Of a stretch of 64,000 nucleotides of DNA, positions 33,592-43,626 are shown in pieces. Every line of letters starts with the position of its first letter. The first letter of the stretch is position 1. The stretch is taken from NCBI GenBank assembly GCA_009746045.1, contig RPFO01000213.1:12476063-12540062 (forward strand), in the 5' to 3' direction. Origin of the DNA: Mesostigma viride (lineage: Eukaryota > Streptophyta > Mesostigmatophyceae > Mesostigmatales > Mesostigmataceae). The translations under genes were made by a program, and so were the position numbers. A model generated the notes under the pieces. The model made no database searches. It was not told where the DNA came from and was given only the letters and a program-made list of their open reading frames with translations.

Positions 33592-33690
33592 CTGGCCCTT
33601 CGCCTCCTTGTTTGCACCCCTCGCGACCAGGTGCTTCACAACCTCCAGGTGGCCACTCCATGCTGCAACGTGCAGCGGTGTCCAGTTATC
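33592..33690 (-). CDS. Ankyrin repeat exon, unit 6 (most 5' in the gene)
   Basis: 99 nt reading DNWTPLHVAAWSGHLEVVKH and LVARGANKEAKGQ. It is the closest of the six to the ankyrin consensus (TPLHVAA). Flanks are TGCTTGCAG and CAG|GTCAGC. Confidence 0.8.
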
Positions 33691-34000
33691 CTGCAAGCAG
33701 CAGCCACACATGTCCCCGTGAGGACCAGATGGAACGTGAGAACCCACTGAGCGAGGGGATGTGTCTGCAGTGAATGAAACAGACCTACGCGTCATACGCA
33801 CACCCATGCACCTCACGGCCCCTGGTCATGGCCACAGCCACACTCATGAGCCTGTCAGCGGCCCCAAAGTTGTGCCTGCCTTTCCACCACTTCGTTGGCC
33901 AAGTTAAGTACCGCTAAGTACAACATCCAACTAGCCTCCAACCCGAACTAACAGCGCTGCAGAAAACAAGGGCATCAGTACAACCACGGAGGACGGGGCT

Positions 34001-34339
34001 TCACTGATGTGGCTGGGGATGAGCCGTGTGATCCTTGTGAGAGTGTAGGCCATTAGGAACATCAGCAAACATTCCATGCACACGCGTGTAGGCAAGACGT
34101 GATTCAGCTTGGTGGTCCTCCCTCAGTGCATCGACCGCATTGGACAGTTCTGCACGCGAGCACCTCCCGTACGTAGTCGCTGATGACGACTGCCGTGATC
34201 CATATTTTGGCCTTTGCTCGGCGGTGGCGTTTACAACGCTGTCACATGCTGGCGCGTGCGCGCCCCGCGGATCACTGTTGCGCACCCCAACTGTTGCGTG
34301 CCCGCCACTGTGCATGGTCGCGCGCAACATGTCTGCCAC
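34001..34339 (-). CDS. Possible 5' exon region of the ankyrin gene
   Basis: A 112-codon frame starts at 34339 (MADMLRATMHSGGHATVG) and runs into the edge of the tandem array at ~34077. It contains a helical stretch (RCSRAELSNAVDALREDHQA). Its position, directly upstream of the repeat exons on the same strand, makes a first exon plausible. I found no convincing donor, and the last codons are array sequence. This is a weak call. Confidence 0.25.
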   Translation of the reverse strand: MADMLRATMHSGGHATVGVRNSDPRGAHAPACDSVVNATAEQRPKYGSRQSSSATTYGRCSRAELSNAVDALREDHQAESRLAYTRVHGMFADVPNGLHSHKDHTAHPQPHQ

Positions 34340-35383
34340 GCGCGTATTATTATCCCCGTTGTGATAAGCATCGTCGCCTGCAGTCGCGCATCCGGTAGTA
34401 TTGTTATCAGTCGACCCCGTAAATTGGGTTGTCTTGGCGTTGAGTGGTGTGCGCCTCTGATTCGGGCCGCTGGCGGAATTTTATATGCTGCCGCGGCCTT
34501 GCACTAGCGCGGTCGCCAGGGAGGGCAGCGGTGAGAGGAAAATTGATGGATTTGTGGGAAGTGGGGGAGATTCCAGGATGGATTATGGGGGTTCCTGTTC
34601 CTGCTGTTCCAGTCCAGAGATCCAGAGTTTCCAGTCACATTGCCCTGTGATTTGTTCCAGTTTCTAGTGGTGCCTCATGTGATGAGGGCACGGTATTATG
34701 TTAGGCTTGACCTGGGGTAGGTAGCCGGCCTTAGGCCAACCTGGACCTGGTTCTTGGTGTAAGGTCCCGGTAGATAGGACAAACGTGGGAGTCGGAAGGT
34801 GGACACTATAGGAATGACTTCGTGGTGGGAAGACAGCCAGTAGGCAAGGTGGAGCGCCCCACACCTATAATGCCAAAGGATGCCCTGTACCGTCAGTACT
34901 GGGAATATCCCCGCCGTCTGGAGCAGTCTCTAGTCATGGAAGCCCCGCCATGGCGAAAAAGTCAAACGAGCTGTTCATTCAGGCGACTGTTAACCCCCGC
35001 GGAGAAGTTTCTGTGGTCAAAACCCGAAAGCCCTCACGTGATAGGATCTGGTTTCCTCCCTTCGGCCTATAGTAGGGAGAGATCGACGTTGACTACGTCA
35101 AGACTTGTCCGTGTGTGGCGAGTTTTGGGGGAATTGGTTTTACTGGCCCGTTGGAGAACAAGGGTTGGGACATAGTACCCCTATGGTCAACCTACGGCCG
35201 CGATGATCAGCGACCGATTGGCTACTCAGAATTAATTGTTGCGTGTGTTTTCTTTTCCTGTGCTTCTTCACCTCTATGACGGTAGAGACTACCGTCCCCT
35301 GGGCGAGGGGGAGGAGTGTTGCGGGCCCGACCCTTGGAACGGGCGCAACAATGGAATAAATTATGTATTTTGGCTTGTTGTCT
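34340..35383. other. No gene identified
   Basis: This is the spacer between the ankyrin gene and the nested-element block. Short frames exist on both strands, but none shows a recognisable motif or a supported splice structure. Confidence 0.4.
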
Positions 35384-35620
35384 GTTACGTCCTAAACTTC
35401 TACCACCACCTCTACCTCTACCTCGCCTAACCGTACCTAAATTGGTCAGGCCTCCTCTACTCAAACCCCTAGGGAAAGACGAACGAGACGGTGCAGATCT
35501 CAATGCATTCACGTATGTATTACTGTAATACGCCATAAGCCATTTACACGAACCCGTTTACTCCAGGAATAGAGGAAGGAAACACACTACACTGCCGTGA
35601 CCCAAGCCTATATGTGTTAA
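35384..35620 (-). repeat. Left copy of a ~237-bp direct repeat with the start of an Arg/Gly-rich ORF
   Basis: Almost identical to 52003-52237. On the minus strand it encodes MAYYSNTYVNALRSAPSRSS and then a Gly/Arg-rich stretch (RRGRGRGGGRSLGR) like an RNA-binding tail. The copies diverge at gttacgtcctaaac on one side and end at tatatgtgttaa on the other. They could be remnants of LTRs or two copies of the same element's 5' end. Confidence 0.7.
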
Positions 35621-36307
35621 TTCATTTAACACACGCCGAGTGCCCACACGAGGGGTAGAACGTGCATAAATGGTCACCAACGGTCCAACACGCTCGGGCC
35701 GACCTGGCCCTCGCCTACAATTGCACAGATGCACGCTGGTCCACTACATTCTACCCGAAGGATAAGGACCACTAATAAAGTACTCGGCGCGACGCCCAAA
35801 AGCATCCAATGCACCACAGTACTGCTACGAGGACAACAGTGTCCTAGTACGAACTATACATAAACCTAGGAACGACCAAGGCAAGGGACCTAATTTACGT
35901 CCGTAACTGCAACGAATTGTTACGCGACGTAGCACCTCCCCCCCACACAAAGGTAGGGAGCCCTCTCCCTACGCACAGGGAGGAAACCAAGGGGTAGGAA
36001 AAACCTAATGCACCCAGCACACACCAACACAATCGACAGGCCATCCAAGATACAAAGCACCAACATGTTAACTCGGTTCCACCACCACGCCGGGTGGTGT
36101 AGGGTTAGCCAGCACCAAGCCTGGTGGGAGGTTCCCCTAACTGCCTGGAACAGAGTCCTTGCCGGGGGGGGACGGCACTGGGCAGGACACACAGAGTAAA
36201 CAAATCAGTACCAAGGACCAAGAACGACCAATCAACTGGCCAGAATATGAGGGCGACTCTATATACCGGAGGGACAACACCCTCAGGTCGGGCCTAAGGC
36301 CCTCTAT
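35621..36307 (-). promoter_or_regulatory. Possible LTR-like or leader region with a TATA box
   Basis: This ~690-bp non-coding stretch lies between the end of the unknown ORF and the MAYYSNT ORF start. On the minus strand it has ccggTATATAGAG at about 36255-36268, a plausible TATA box directed toward the MAYYSNT ORF. I found no second copy in the window, so an LTR cannot be shown. Confidence 0.3.
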
Positions 36308-36759
36308 CTAGTTGCCATCAGTCTGGTAAGTGCCACGCGAGGCCAGCAGAACATCCAGATACGCCTGGTAGTGGGCCACATCATCGGCATTGTCATGCCT
36401 ATCTACAGTGAGGAAAACATCGGCCCACACGCCATCAGGAAAAAGGCCCAGAAAGGCCCAGTAATACCTATGCTGCGTCAGAACGACCTGGCCACGGGCC
36501 CAGTCCAGGAAGCCGCAGGCAAAGGAGCGTAGGAAGGGCTCTACCGCGATCAAACAGAGAGCCCGCAGGAGTAGACGATGGTACCGGATCCGAGGACGCA
36601 AACCCGTCGGGAAGAACAGATCTATCAGGGGCTCCACGTTAGACGGCCACATCCGGATGTGCCGAACCTCACGTGAGCGCCACCGACGAGCGCACTGTCG
36701 CGACCCGAACGTCTCGAGGTAGTCGCTAGCCCGAGGGGGAGGATGGCCACGGGAGTCCA
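36308..36759 (-). pseudogene. C-terminal piece of the unknown ORF interrupted by palindrome array 1
   Basis: The frame reads DSRGHPPPRASDYLETFGSR, then a basic stretch and a hydrophobic helix (HRLLLRALCLIAVEPFLRSF), and ends TYQTDGN stop. It continues the frame at 37980-38750 exactly if the 1,220-bp array and one 5-bp gtcca copy are removed. I do not recognise the protein. Confidence 0.6.
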
Positions 36760-37979
36760 AGTTACGTTAAATAGTGTCCGGAACCTTTTGCCCACTGAGG
36801 CAAATCGGGCCGGAACACTATTTTGCCCGGAATAACCACTTCCGAGCACCCAAGTTAATTCGGCCGAATTAACTTGGGTGCTCGGAAGTGGTTATTCCGG
36901 GCAAAATAGTGTTCCGGCCCGATTTGCCTCAGTGGGCAAAAGGTTTCCGGCACTATTTAACGTAACTAAAACCTGGCCTCGTGGAGGGGGGACGAAGAGC
37001 CCGAGACATCCGCCTAGGCCGCTGAGCACGCACCACTAAATGCGCCGGAGCTGCCTCAGTGAGGATTCGAACCCCTGACCTCCAAGGTGCACAGGTTTTA
37101 GTTACGTTAAATAGTGCCGGAAACCTTTTGCCCACTGAGGCAAATCGGGCCGGAACACTATTTTGCCCGGAATAACCACTTCCGAGCACCCAAGTTAATT
37201 CGGCCGAATTAACTTGGGTGCTCGGAAGTGGTTATTCCGGGCAAAATAGTGTTCCGGCCCGATTTGCCTCAGTGGGCAAAAGGTTTCCGGCACTATTTAA
37301 CGTAACTAAAACCTGTGCAACTTGGAGGTCAGGGGTTCGGATCCGGACAGCTCCGGCGCATTTAGTGGTGCGTGCTCAGTGGCCTAGGCGGATGTCTCAT
37401 ATTCAACCCACCCTCCACGAGGCCAGGTTTTAGTTACGTTAAATAGTGCCGGAAACCTTTTGCCCACTGAGGCAAATCGGGCCGGAACACTATTTTGCCC
37501 GGAATAACCACTTCCGAGCACCCAAGTTAATTCGGCCGAATTAACTTGGGTGCTCGGAAGTGGTTATTCCGGGCAAAATAGTGTTCCGGCCCGATTTGCC
37601 TCAGTGGGCAAAAGGTTTCCGGCACTATTTAACGTAACTAAAACCTGTGCACCTTGGAGGTCAGGGGTTCGAATCCTCACTGAGGCAGCTCCGGCGCATT
37701 TAGTGGTGCGTGCTCAGCGGCCTAGGCGGATGTCTCGGGCTCTTCGTCCCCCCTCCACGAGGCCAGGTTTTAGTTACGTTAAATAGTGTCCGGAACCTTT
37801 TGCCCACTGAGGCAAATCGGGCCGGAACACTATTTTGCCCGGAATAACCACTTCCGAGCACCCAAGTTAATTCGGCCGAATTAACTTGGGTGCTCGGAAG
37901 TGGTTATTCCGGGCAAAATAGTGTTCCGGCCCGATTTGCCTCAGTGGGCAAAAGGTTTCCGGCACTATTTAACGTAACT
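36760..37979. mobile_element. Palindrome array 1: four 208-bp palindromes with three spacers
   Basis: Palindromes lie at 36760-36967, 37100-37307, 37432-37639 and 37772-37979. Each begins agttacgttaaatag and ends ctatttaacgtaact, with a perfect centre ttaattcggccgaattaa. The spacers (36968-37099, 37308-37431, 37640-37771) start aaaacct and end aggtttt, and occur in both orientations. The whole is flanked by gtcca at 36755-36759 and 37980-37984, a 5-bp target duplication. It has no transposase, so it is non-autonomous. Confidence 0.85.
37598..37686 (+). other. tRNA-like segment spanning palindrome and spacer
   Basis: GCCTCAG in the palindrome and CTGAGGC in the spacer can form a 7-bp acceptor-like stem 89 nt long overall. 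Inside lies GGTTCGAATCC (37666-37676), a match to the pol III B box and a 7-nt TTCGAAT T-loop on a 4-bp stem. The variable-loop-like AGGTC precedes it. The D-arm and anticodon arm are not convincing. The same arrangement recurs at the B-box side of the other spacers. Confidence 0.5.
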
Positions 37980-38750
37980 GTCCAGGCCCTGACCCGGGAG
38001 GGGCGCTGGACGACGGGCATCCCACTCCAGGATGGGCTGCAGGAGAACCGCGCCGTATGTAGCACCCGGCACCGCAGGAAACTCGACCGTAAGGGCATCT
38101 GAGGCCATAATGCCCAGCGGAGGCGGAGGGTAAGCCCACTGGAACCCACCGTAGGTGTCCAAGTCGTTGTGACGCCTAGCCCAGCGATACAAAACTCGCC
38201 GAACCAGGATCTCGCCCTGGAACACAGGATCGGCTAAAATAACCATATCGAAAGGAGGCCGATCAGTCTCAATGGGTAGGCCACGGTCCCGCGGCGCCCG
38301 ACACACCTGGGAGAACCCGTAGGACATGGGCGAAATGGCAAGCTCGGCGGAGGCGCGCGGCAGGTCACACTGTCGGCAGGCGTGCGCAGACATACCGTAC
38401 CCAGGGACGGGCGCGTCGCGCGACTCCGGCGTCGCATGTACCACAGAAGGGGCCCGGTCCCGGTCGCCTTGGGACAACTCCCGGAGGGAATCAGCAGCGC
38501 GGGTGGCGCGAGGATCAAGGCCGATGGTCCGAACAACCGCAGCCAAAGACCGCGAGGCCGAAGGGGCCGGAACCGAAACAGGGGTAGGAGCCTGCACAGG
38601 CACAGGCGGCGCCGGTACCGCAGGAGGCCGCGACGGACCCGCTGCCGAAGGAGGTCGCGACGGACCCGCCACCGCGGCTGGCGCTCCGGTCTCCGGTGGA
38701 GGCGCACCCTCAGGCCACATGTTGAAAATAGGGCCCGTAGGGACAGGCAA
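37980..38750 (-). pseudogene. Middle piece of the unknown ORF (between hAT element and palindrome array 1)
   Basis: The frame enters at LPVPTGPIFNMWPEG and passes a Pro/Ala-rich linker. It then shows a compact, less biased part (HACRQCDLPRASAELAISPM, then PPFDMVILADPVFQGEILVR, RWARRHNDLDTYGGFQWAY). The single C-x2-C group is the only motif. Its N-terminal side is cut by the hAT-type element at the tccagcat duplication. Confidence 0.55.
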
Positions 38751-38956
38751 TCCAGCATCAGTGTACAGCCATACGCAATACGCAATCATACGGGGCCCAT
38801 GGGTATGGTGTATAATACGCCATACGGGGTATAATACGCAAATCATACTGGGACTCTTGAAAATGCTGTTTTTTGCATGGTTCAGGGGGTTCTTCAACAT
38901 TCTGACCAATCAGGCATGTTTTTTTTGTGTTCTTGCAACACCACTTGCCTTTATTT

Positions 38957-41240
38957 AAGGGGAGGGGACACCCCTAAAGGGCACTTTTCTGGAAACCATA
39001 CCTATGCATGTGCTAAAAATCCAATTATGATTGGGGACCATAAATATGATAAAAAAAAAAATTCCAACCACTTGGGGGGGGTACTAGCCCCCACCAGATG
39101 CCGGTTACGCGCTAAAAATAGAAAAAGACGCTACTTTTGGCATATTTTCCCTAGGACAATGGGCAAACATATTTGGACCAAATCATATATTTCCATATAG
39201 TTCCCCCACTTTTGAGAAAGTCTGCCTAATTTTGAGCACAAAACAATGATGTTTAGACACATTGATGGATTTTCCCGCAAAAAGGGTACTTTTTTTCACC
39301 AAAAAAAAAAAACAAATCATAAACACATGGGATCATGCCATATCTTATATTTTCAAATACTAGAGAGGGGGGGACATGCAGCCCCAAATTTTCAGGTCAT
39401 TCTGACAAGCGCAGCCCTATTTGATGGATATTCCTAGATTGCCACCTGTGACGAAGCTAAGGGAGGTTTTAGCTAGTATTTAACCACACTAACACCCCTT
39501 TATACATCTAAGCCTCATGAAAACTGGCCAAACCACATACTACCATTCTCTGCACATATGGTACCTCCTATGTTCAAGGTTTGACGCCATTCTGACAAGA
39601 ACTGCCCAAGTTACAACCATTCCAAGACGGCCACCCATGTAGACGCTACAAGGAAATTATAGTATCCATTTAGCCACACTAGCACCTCCTTCTTCATCAA
39701 AGACATATGCAAACTGACCAAAGCACACATAATCGACTCTTGCACGCTGACGGCAACGCATGCTCAATGTGGGGGGTCATTGCGACAAGAACTGCTCAAG
39801 TTGATGGGTTTCCTATATGACCACATGACAAGGCGCTAAGGACCACTCAATAAGTTAGTAGCCCCACAGCACTTGCCACTTCATATGCCATCCAACATGC
39901 ACCAAAACCATGCTGAGTATGTTTACAATGTACAAAGGGGTGGCCACGCACCTCATATGTCTTCATCATCCCTCCAGCATGGCCAGCCTTGTAAATATGT
40001 GCATAGCCTTGACGATGGTAGCCCTAACATGCCTAAGCAGTATTTCCTATGTTTCTCCCAGGTTAGAGTGTAAGGTTGATGCCAACCAAGCTAATCAACA
40101 CAACAACACCTCCTAAACTGTCCTCCCCGGCATGGATGACAAACTGGGACTATGGAGGGCAAGGAACCAAGTAGGAACATGGTATATATAGCTTGCATGC
40201 AGTCATGCATGTCAACCATGGTTGGCTCAGCACATTGTAGTCTTGTCACATCATCATAACAAAGGAAAGCTCAAACAACCATTGGTGCCAGCTATCTACA
40301 TGCAGTCACACAAATGCAATATCTCCAACATCATCATCACTATAACACTTCCATCCCTGCACGATAAAATGCAAAGAAACCATTGGCGGCCCTTCACCGC
40401 ATGAGCGCTGTGATGCCGCTGCGGCCTGCGAAGAGAGGGTGCGTCACTCTCAAACAACAAGAAGCGTCCATACGCACAACATCCTTGCCAGAACACGTTT
40501 TATGAAATGCCTTATACCTTCCCGAAGAGCTACAGGCTGCGACTGAAGCGGCCCTGATCACGACATCAACGAAAACAATCTAAAGCTGCCAGGTATTCGA
40601 CAACACAACGGCAAGCGACGGCGAGCTAGCTGGCGGAAACTGCCCAAAAAGAACGCAAAAAACCTCGAACGATGAGCTCATAGAAGAAAGCACCGATAGC
40701 AGATAACATTCGCGACAAAGCTGTACCTTGCCCTCGTAAATCCCTCGCCCAGGCGCGCAACAACAGCCGTTCTTCCATGGACAGGTCAGACACGCACTGC
40801 GCAGGTCTGAACAATTACTTACCGATAATGGCCGAAAATCTGGCAAAAAGCACCAGCTCGGTTTAGAATTCGATGCAACCGATATTAATGCCTGCTTCAC
40901 GGTCAGAACAGCCCCCCAAACCGCTATTTTACAGCCGCTATCATGAATTCTATTTCATTCCGCGCGACCAAAAAATTCAGATTACCCCCCATGCCGATGG
41001 CATAAAAAAACAACAGCGATATTGTAAACCAGCTAATTTCCGCCGCAAACTAACATCATAAACTCATCTCCTTTTAGATTCGAGTAAACTTTTTGCATTT
41101 CGCCTGCCCTAGTGTGGTAGTTTCGCCTGAACGCAGTCGCCATGGCCACTTCCGCAAGGGGTGCGCGCACCGTGCACGTGAAATTTGTGACCTTCGGTTC
41201 CGGCGCGAATTTTTTGGCGCCAAAAAATTCGGGGGTGTCC
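38957..41240 (-). repeat. D repeat copy 1: gene-like insert inside the hAT element
   Basis: Homologous along most of its length to 52238-54880, though the copies differ by indels and substitutions. On the minus strand it carries a palindromic E2F-type site, an ATG (41145) with MATAFRRNYHTRAGEMQK, and an exon-like block (~40725-40806: SMEERLLLRAWARDLRG, donor GTACAG). An acceptor-led final block follows (GPPMVSLHFIVQG, then DDVGDIAFV, stop near 40305). Conserved reading in both copies suggests captured gene exons. The product is unknown. Confidence 0.5.
41207..41230. promoter_or_regulatory. Palindromic E2F-type site, D copy 1
   Basis: A perfect 24-bp palindrome centred on TTTTTTGGCGCCAAAAAA. 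It contains the E2F consensus TTTSGCGC on both strands. It lies ~65 bp upstream of the minus-strand ATG at 41145, so it probably drives S-phase-type expression of the D gene. Confidence 0.6.
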
Positions 41241-42531
41241 CGTCCCCTTATAACACATCATCACATAATATTGCCGTTGCCGTCGCTGCATGCCTACAAA
41301 TACAAGCATTGTACATCTGTTGTTATTAATAATGTCTGTAAATAGCACAAAATAACAAAGTTGTATGCACAATCAGTGCACACCTGAAAAGGATAATAAC
41401 ACAAGTAGATATGCATGCACATTGACACTTGCAGTGGTATAGAGATCGCTGCCACCATTACTGTATGTTGAAGTAAAAAAACCATGCCATCACTGCATGG
41501 AATGGCTAAACTAGGACTGAAATACTGCACATGGTCAGTCGGCCAACTTGCCAAAAGTAATAAGACATTGTGCAAGAAACAGACATCTTGCCTACTCGTG
41601 GTAGGCCACCATGCAATATTGATCTACATGAAGCAAGAATCCATACGGGCTGCCAACAACGTGGCTAGCGTGCAGGATAGCATGCATGCCAGCAACCCGA
41701 CCCAGCTTCCCTAAACCATTAACACATATGGTACGGTGGCTGGCTAGCAGCAGCCTGCATGGCTAAATAAGGCGTTTATGTGCATCGCGAGTCACACCAA
41801 ATACCCCGCAGCCTGCGACGTAATGCCTCCGGCGGCCTCTTGCACTCGCTCACTCTTGCCTCCTTCGCATACGTAGCGCCCATGATATGGCGGGTGCTAG
41901 CCTTGCTCGGGTGGTAGAACCCGAGAATTTTGCATCCAAAAGTGTGCACGTCACTGAGCTAGTAGTTACCTATCGGCTGCCCTTTCTTGTTGAGAGTCTG
42001 TTCTTTCACGATGTGTGTCCAGACAGTCTCGAATACGGCCTGCATCTCGTCGGCCCCATTATCATCGTGTTCCATAGACCCACACCATCACCGTCGCTAG
42101 CCATGGTGCCTGGATGTCATTTGTGCTACGATTAAATGTTAGGTGCCAGATGCGCGCCCTTGTTGGCAGACAACATAACTTCGTCACCTAATTTCCTCGT
42201 CCTTCGTCTCCTAGACCCTAGTCCGACACGCAGCAATCTGCAGCAATGCACGTACAGTCGTACATGCACGGCCAGCTTGGCACCTGCATCTAGTTCCGGC
42301 TCCACGTGCCGTCCAAAATGATGCCAGAAGCTACTTCGAACGAGGTTCATACGCAAAAAATACGCAAAAAATACGCAAAAAATACGCAATACGCAAAAAA
42401 TACGCAAAAAATACGCAAAAAATACGCAGTGCGTATTTTTTTTCCCATTTTCATACGGAAATCTTGCGTATGGCGTATAATACGCGCCATACGGCGTATT
42501 ATACGCCGTATGGCTGTTCACTGTCCAGCAT

Positions 42532-42748
42532 AAGACTGGTTACCATCCAAGCTCCAGTCGGGCACTGGAATCCTCTGCGGGGGACCACCCTCCCATAGTC
42601 TGGGAAGCCCACTCGTATCACCAAAGAAGCCCCGCACTGGCTGCGATGGCGCTGCGGGAGGCTCGGAAGCAGCGACGGCGAGCGAGGCCGCTGGGGCGGA
42701 AGACTCGCGCAAAGGCGCAGGTGCGTCGGTCGCAGGCGCAGAGGCAAC
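42532..42748 (-). pseudogene. Short piece of the unknown ORF between palindrome array 2 and the hAT element
   Basis: Minus-strand frame with an Ala/Pro/Ser-rich run (PLRESSAPAASLAVAASEPP) and then RGFFGDTSGLPRLWEGG and PDWSLDGNQSYAG. Removing the hAT element and one tccagcat joins ...SYAG directly to LPVPTG... in frame. Confidence 0.6.
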
Positions 42749-43626
42749 AGTTAGGTTAAATAGTGCCGGAACCTTTTGCCCACTGAGGCAAATCGGTCCG
42801 TCACACTATTATCCGGAATAACCACTTCCGAGCACCCAAGTTCATTCGGCCGAATTAACTTGGGTGCTCGGAAGTGGTTATTCCGGATAATACTGTGACG
42901 GGCCGATTTGCCTCAGTGGGCAAAAGGTTCCGGCACTATTTAACCTAACTAAAACCTGGCCTCGTGGAGGGGGGACGAAGAGCCCGAGACATCCGCCTAG
43001 GCCACTGAGCACGCACCACTAAATGCGCCGGAGCTGCCTCAGTGAGGATTCGAACCCCTGACCTCCAAGGTGCACAGGTTTTAGTTAGGTTAAATAGTGC
43101 CGGAACCTTTTGCCCACTGAGGCAAATCGGTCCGTCACACTATTTTGCCCGGAATAACCACTTCCGAGCACCCAAGTTCATTCGGCCGAATGAACTTGGG
43201 TGCTCGGAAGTGGTTATTCCGGGCAAAATAGTGTGACGGACCGATTTGCCTCAGTGGGCAAAAGGTTCCGGCACTATTTAACCTAACTAAAACCTGTGCA
43301 CCTTGGAGGTCAGGGGTTCGAATCCTCACTGAGGCAGCTCCGGCGCATTTAGTGGTGCGTGCTCAGTGGCCTAGGCGGATGTCTCGGGCTCTTCGTCCCC
43401 CCTCCACGAGGCCAGGTTTTAGTTAGGTTAAATAGTGCCGGAACCTTTTGCCCACTGAGGCAAATCGGTCCGTCACACTATTTTGCCCGGAATAACCACT
43501 TCCGAGCACCCAAGTTCATTCGGCCGAATGAACTTGGGTGCTCGGAAGTGGTTATTCCGGGCAAAATAGTGTGACGGACCGATTTGCCTCAGTGGGCAAA
43601 AGGTTCCGGCACTATTTAACCTAACT
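42749..43626. mobile_element. Palindrome array 2: three ~205-bp palindromes with two spacers
   Basis: Palindromes lie at 42749-42950, 43083-43288 and 43421-43626, with ends agttaggttaaatag and ctatttaacctaact. They are a variant subfamily of array 1 (ggtccgtcacac in place of gggccggaacac). Spacers 42951-43082 and 43289-43420 are in opposite orientations and carry the same GGTTCGAATCC box. The array sits in the unknown ORF; removing it rejoins the frame at a gtt shared by both flanks. Confidence 0.85.

Larger units (their letters stand above)
21039..34077 (-). repeat. Array of six ~1.19-kb tandem units, each with one ankyrin exon (one split by an LTR element)
   Basis: The shared start cctcacccgttgccacaag lies near 21050, 22228, 23423, 24598, 25789 and 33140. 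Spacing is 1,175-1,195 bp once the LTR insertion is removed. Units 1 and 3 are close to identical, as are 2 and 4, so a two-unit block of ~2.37 kb was itself duplicated. The last unit loses similarity near 34077, where aacattcca continues differently. Each unit holds one exon; the rest behaves as intron. Many short frames are repeated from unit to unit, but they lie outside the exons and are shadows. Confidence 0.85.
38759..42523. mobile_element. 3.77-kb hAT-type DNA transposon, no transposase seen
   Basis: Terminal inverted repeats are CAGTGTACAGCCATACGC (left) and CAGTGAACAGCCATACGG (right end, reverse complement), 16 of 18 matching. They are flanked by the 8-bp duplication tccagcat (38751-38758 and 42524-42531). 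CAGTG ends and 8-bp duplications are the hAT signature. Subterminal regions hold many ATACGC/GTATAATACGCC motifs (38763-38850 and 42348-42510), typical of hAT subterminal binding repeats. No hAT transposase or dimerisation domain is visible. The interior is the D repeat described separately. Confidence 0.8.

Noticed and set aside
35780-35900. Piece of large-subunit rRNA (gtcctagtacgaa)
   Set aside because: Only a short resemblance; the surrounding sequence does not follow any rRNA domain I know.
37598-37686. Functional tRNA gene
   Set aside because: Acceptor-like stem and T-arm are present, but D-arm, anticodon arm and U33 are not convincing and the T-stem has a mismatch.
36760-37979. CRISPR array or integron
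   Set aside because: The repeats are themselves long palindromes, spacers are nearly the same sequence in both orientations, and the block has a transposon-like target duplication.
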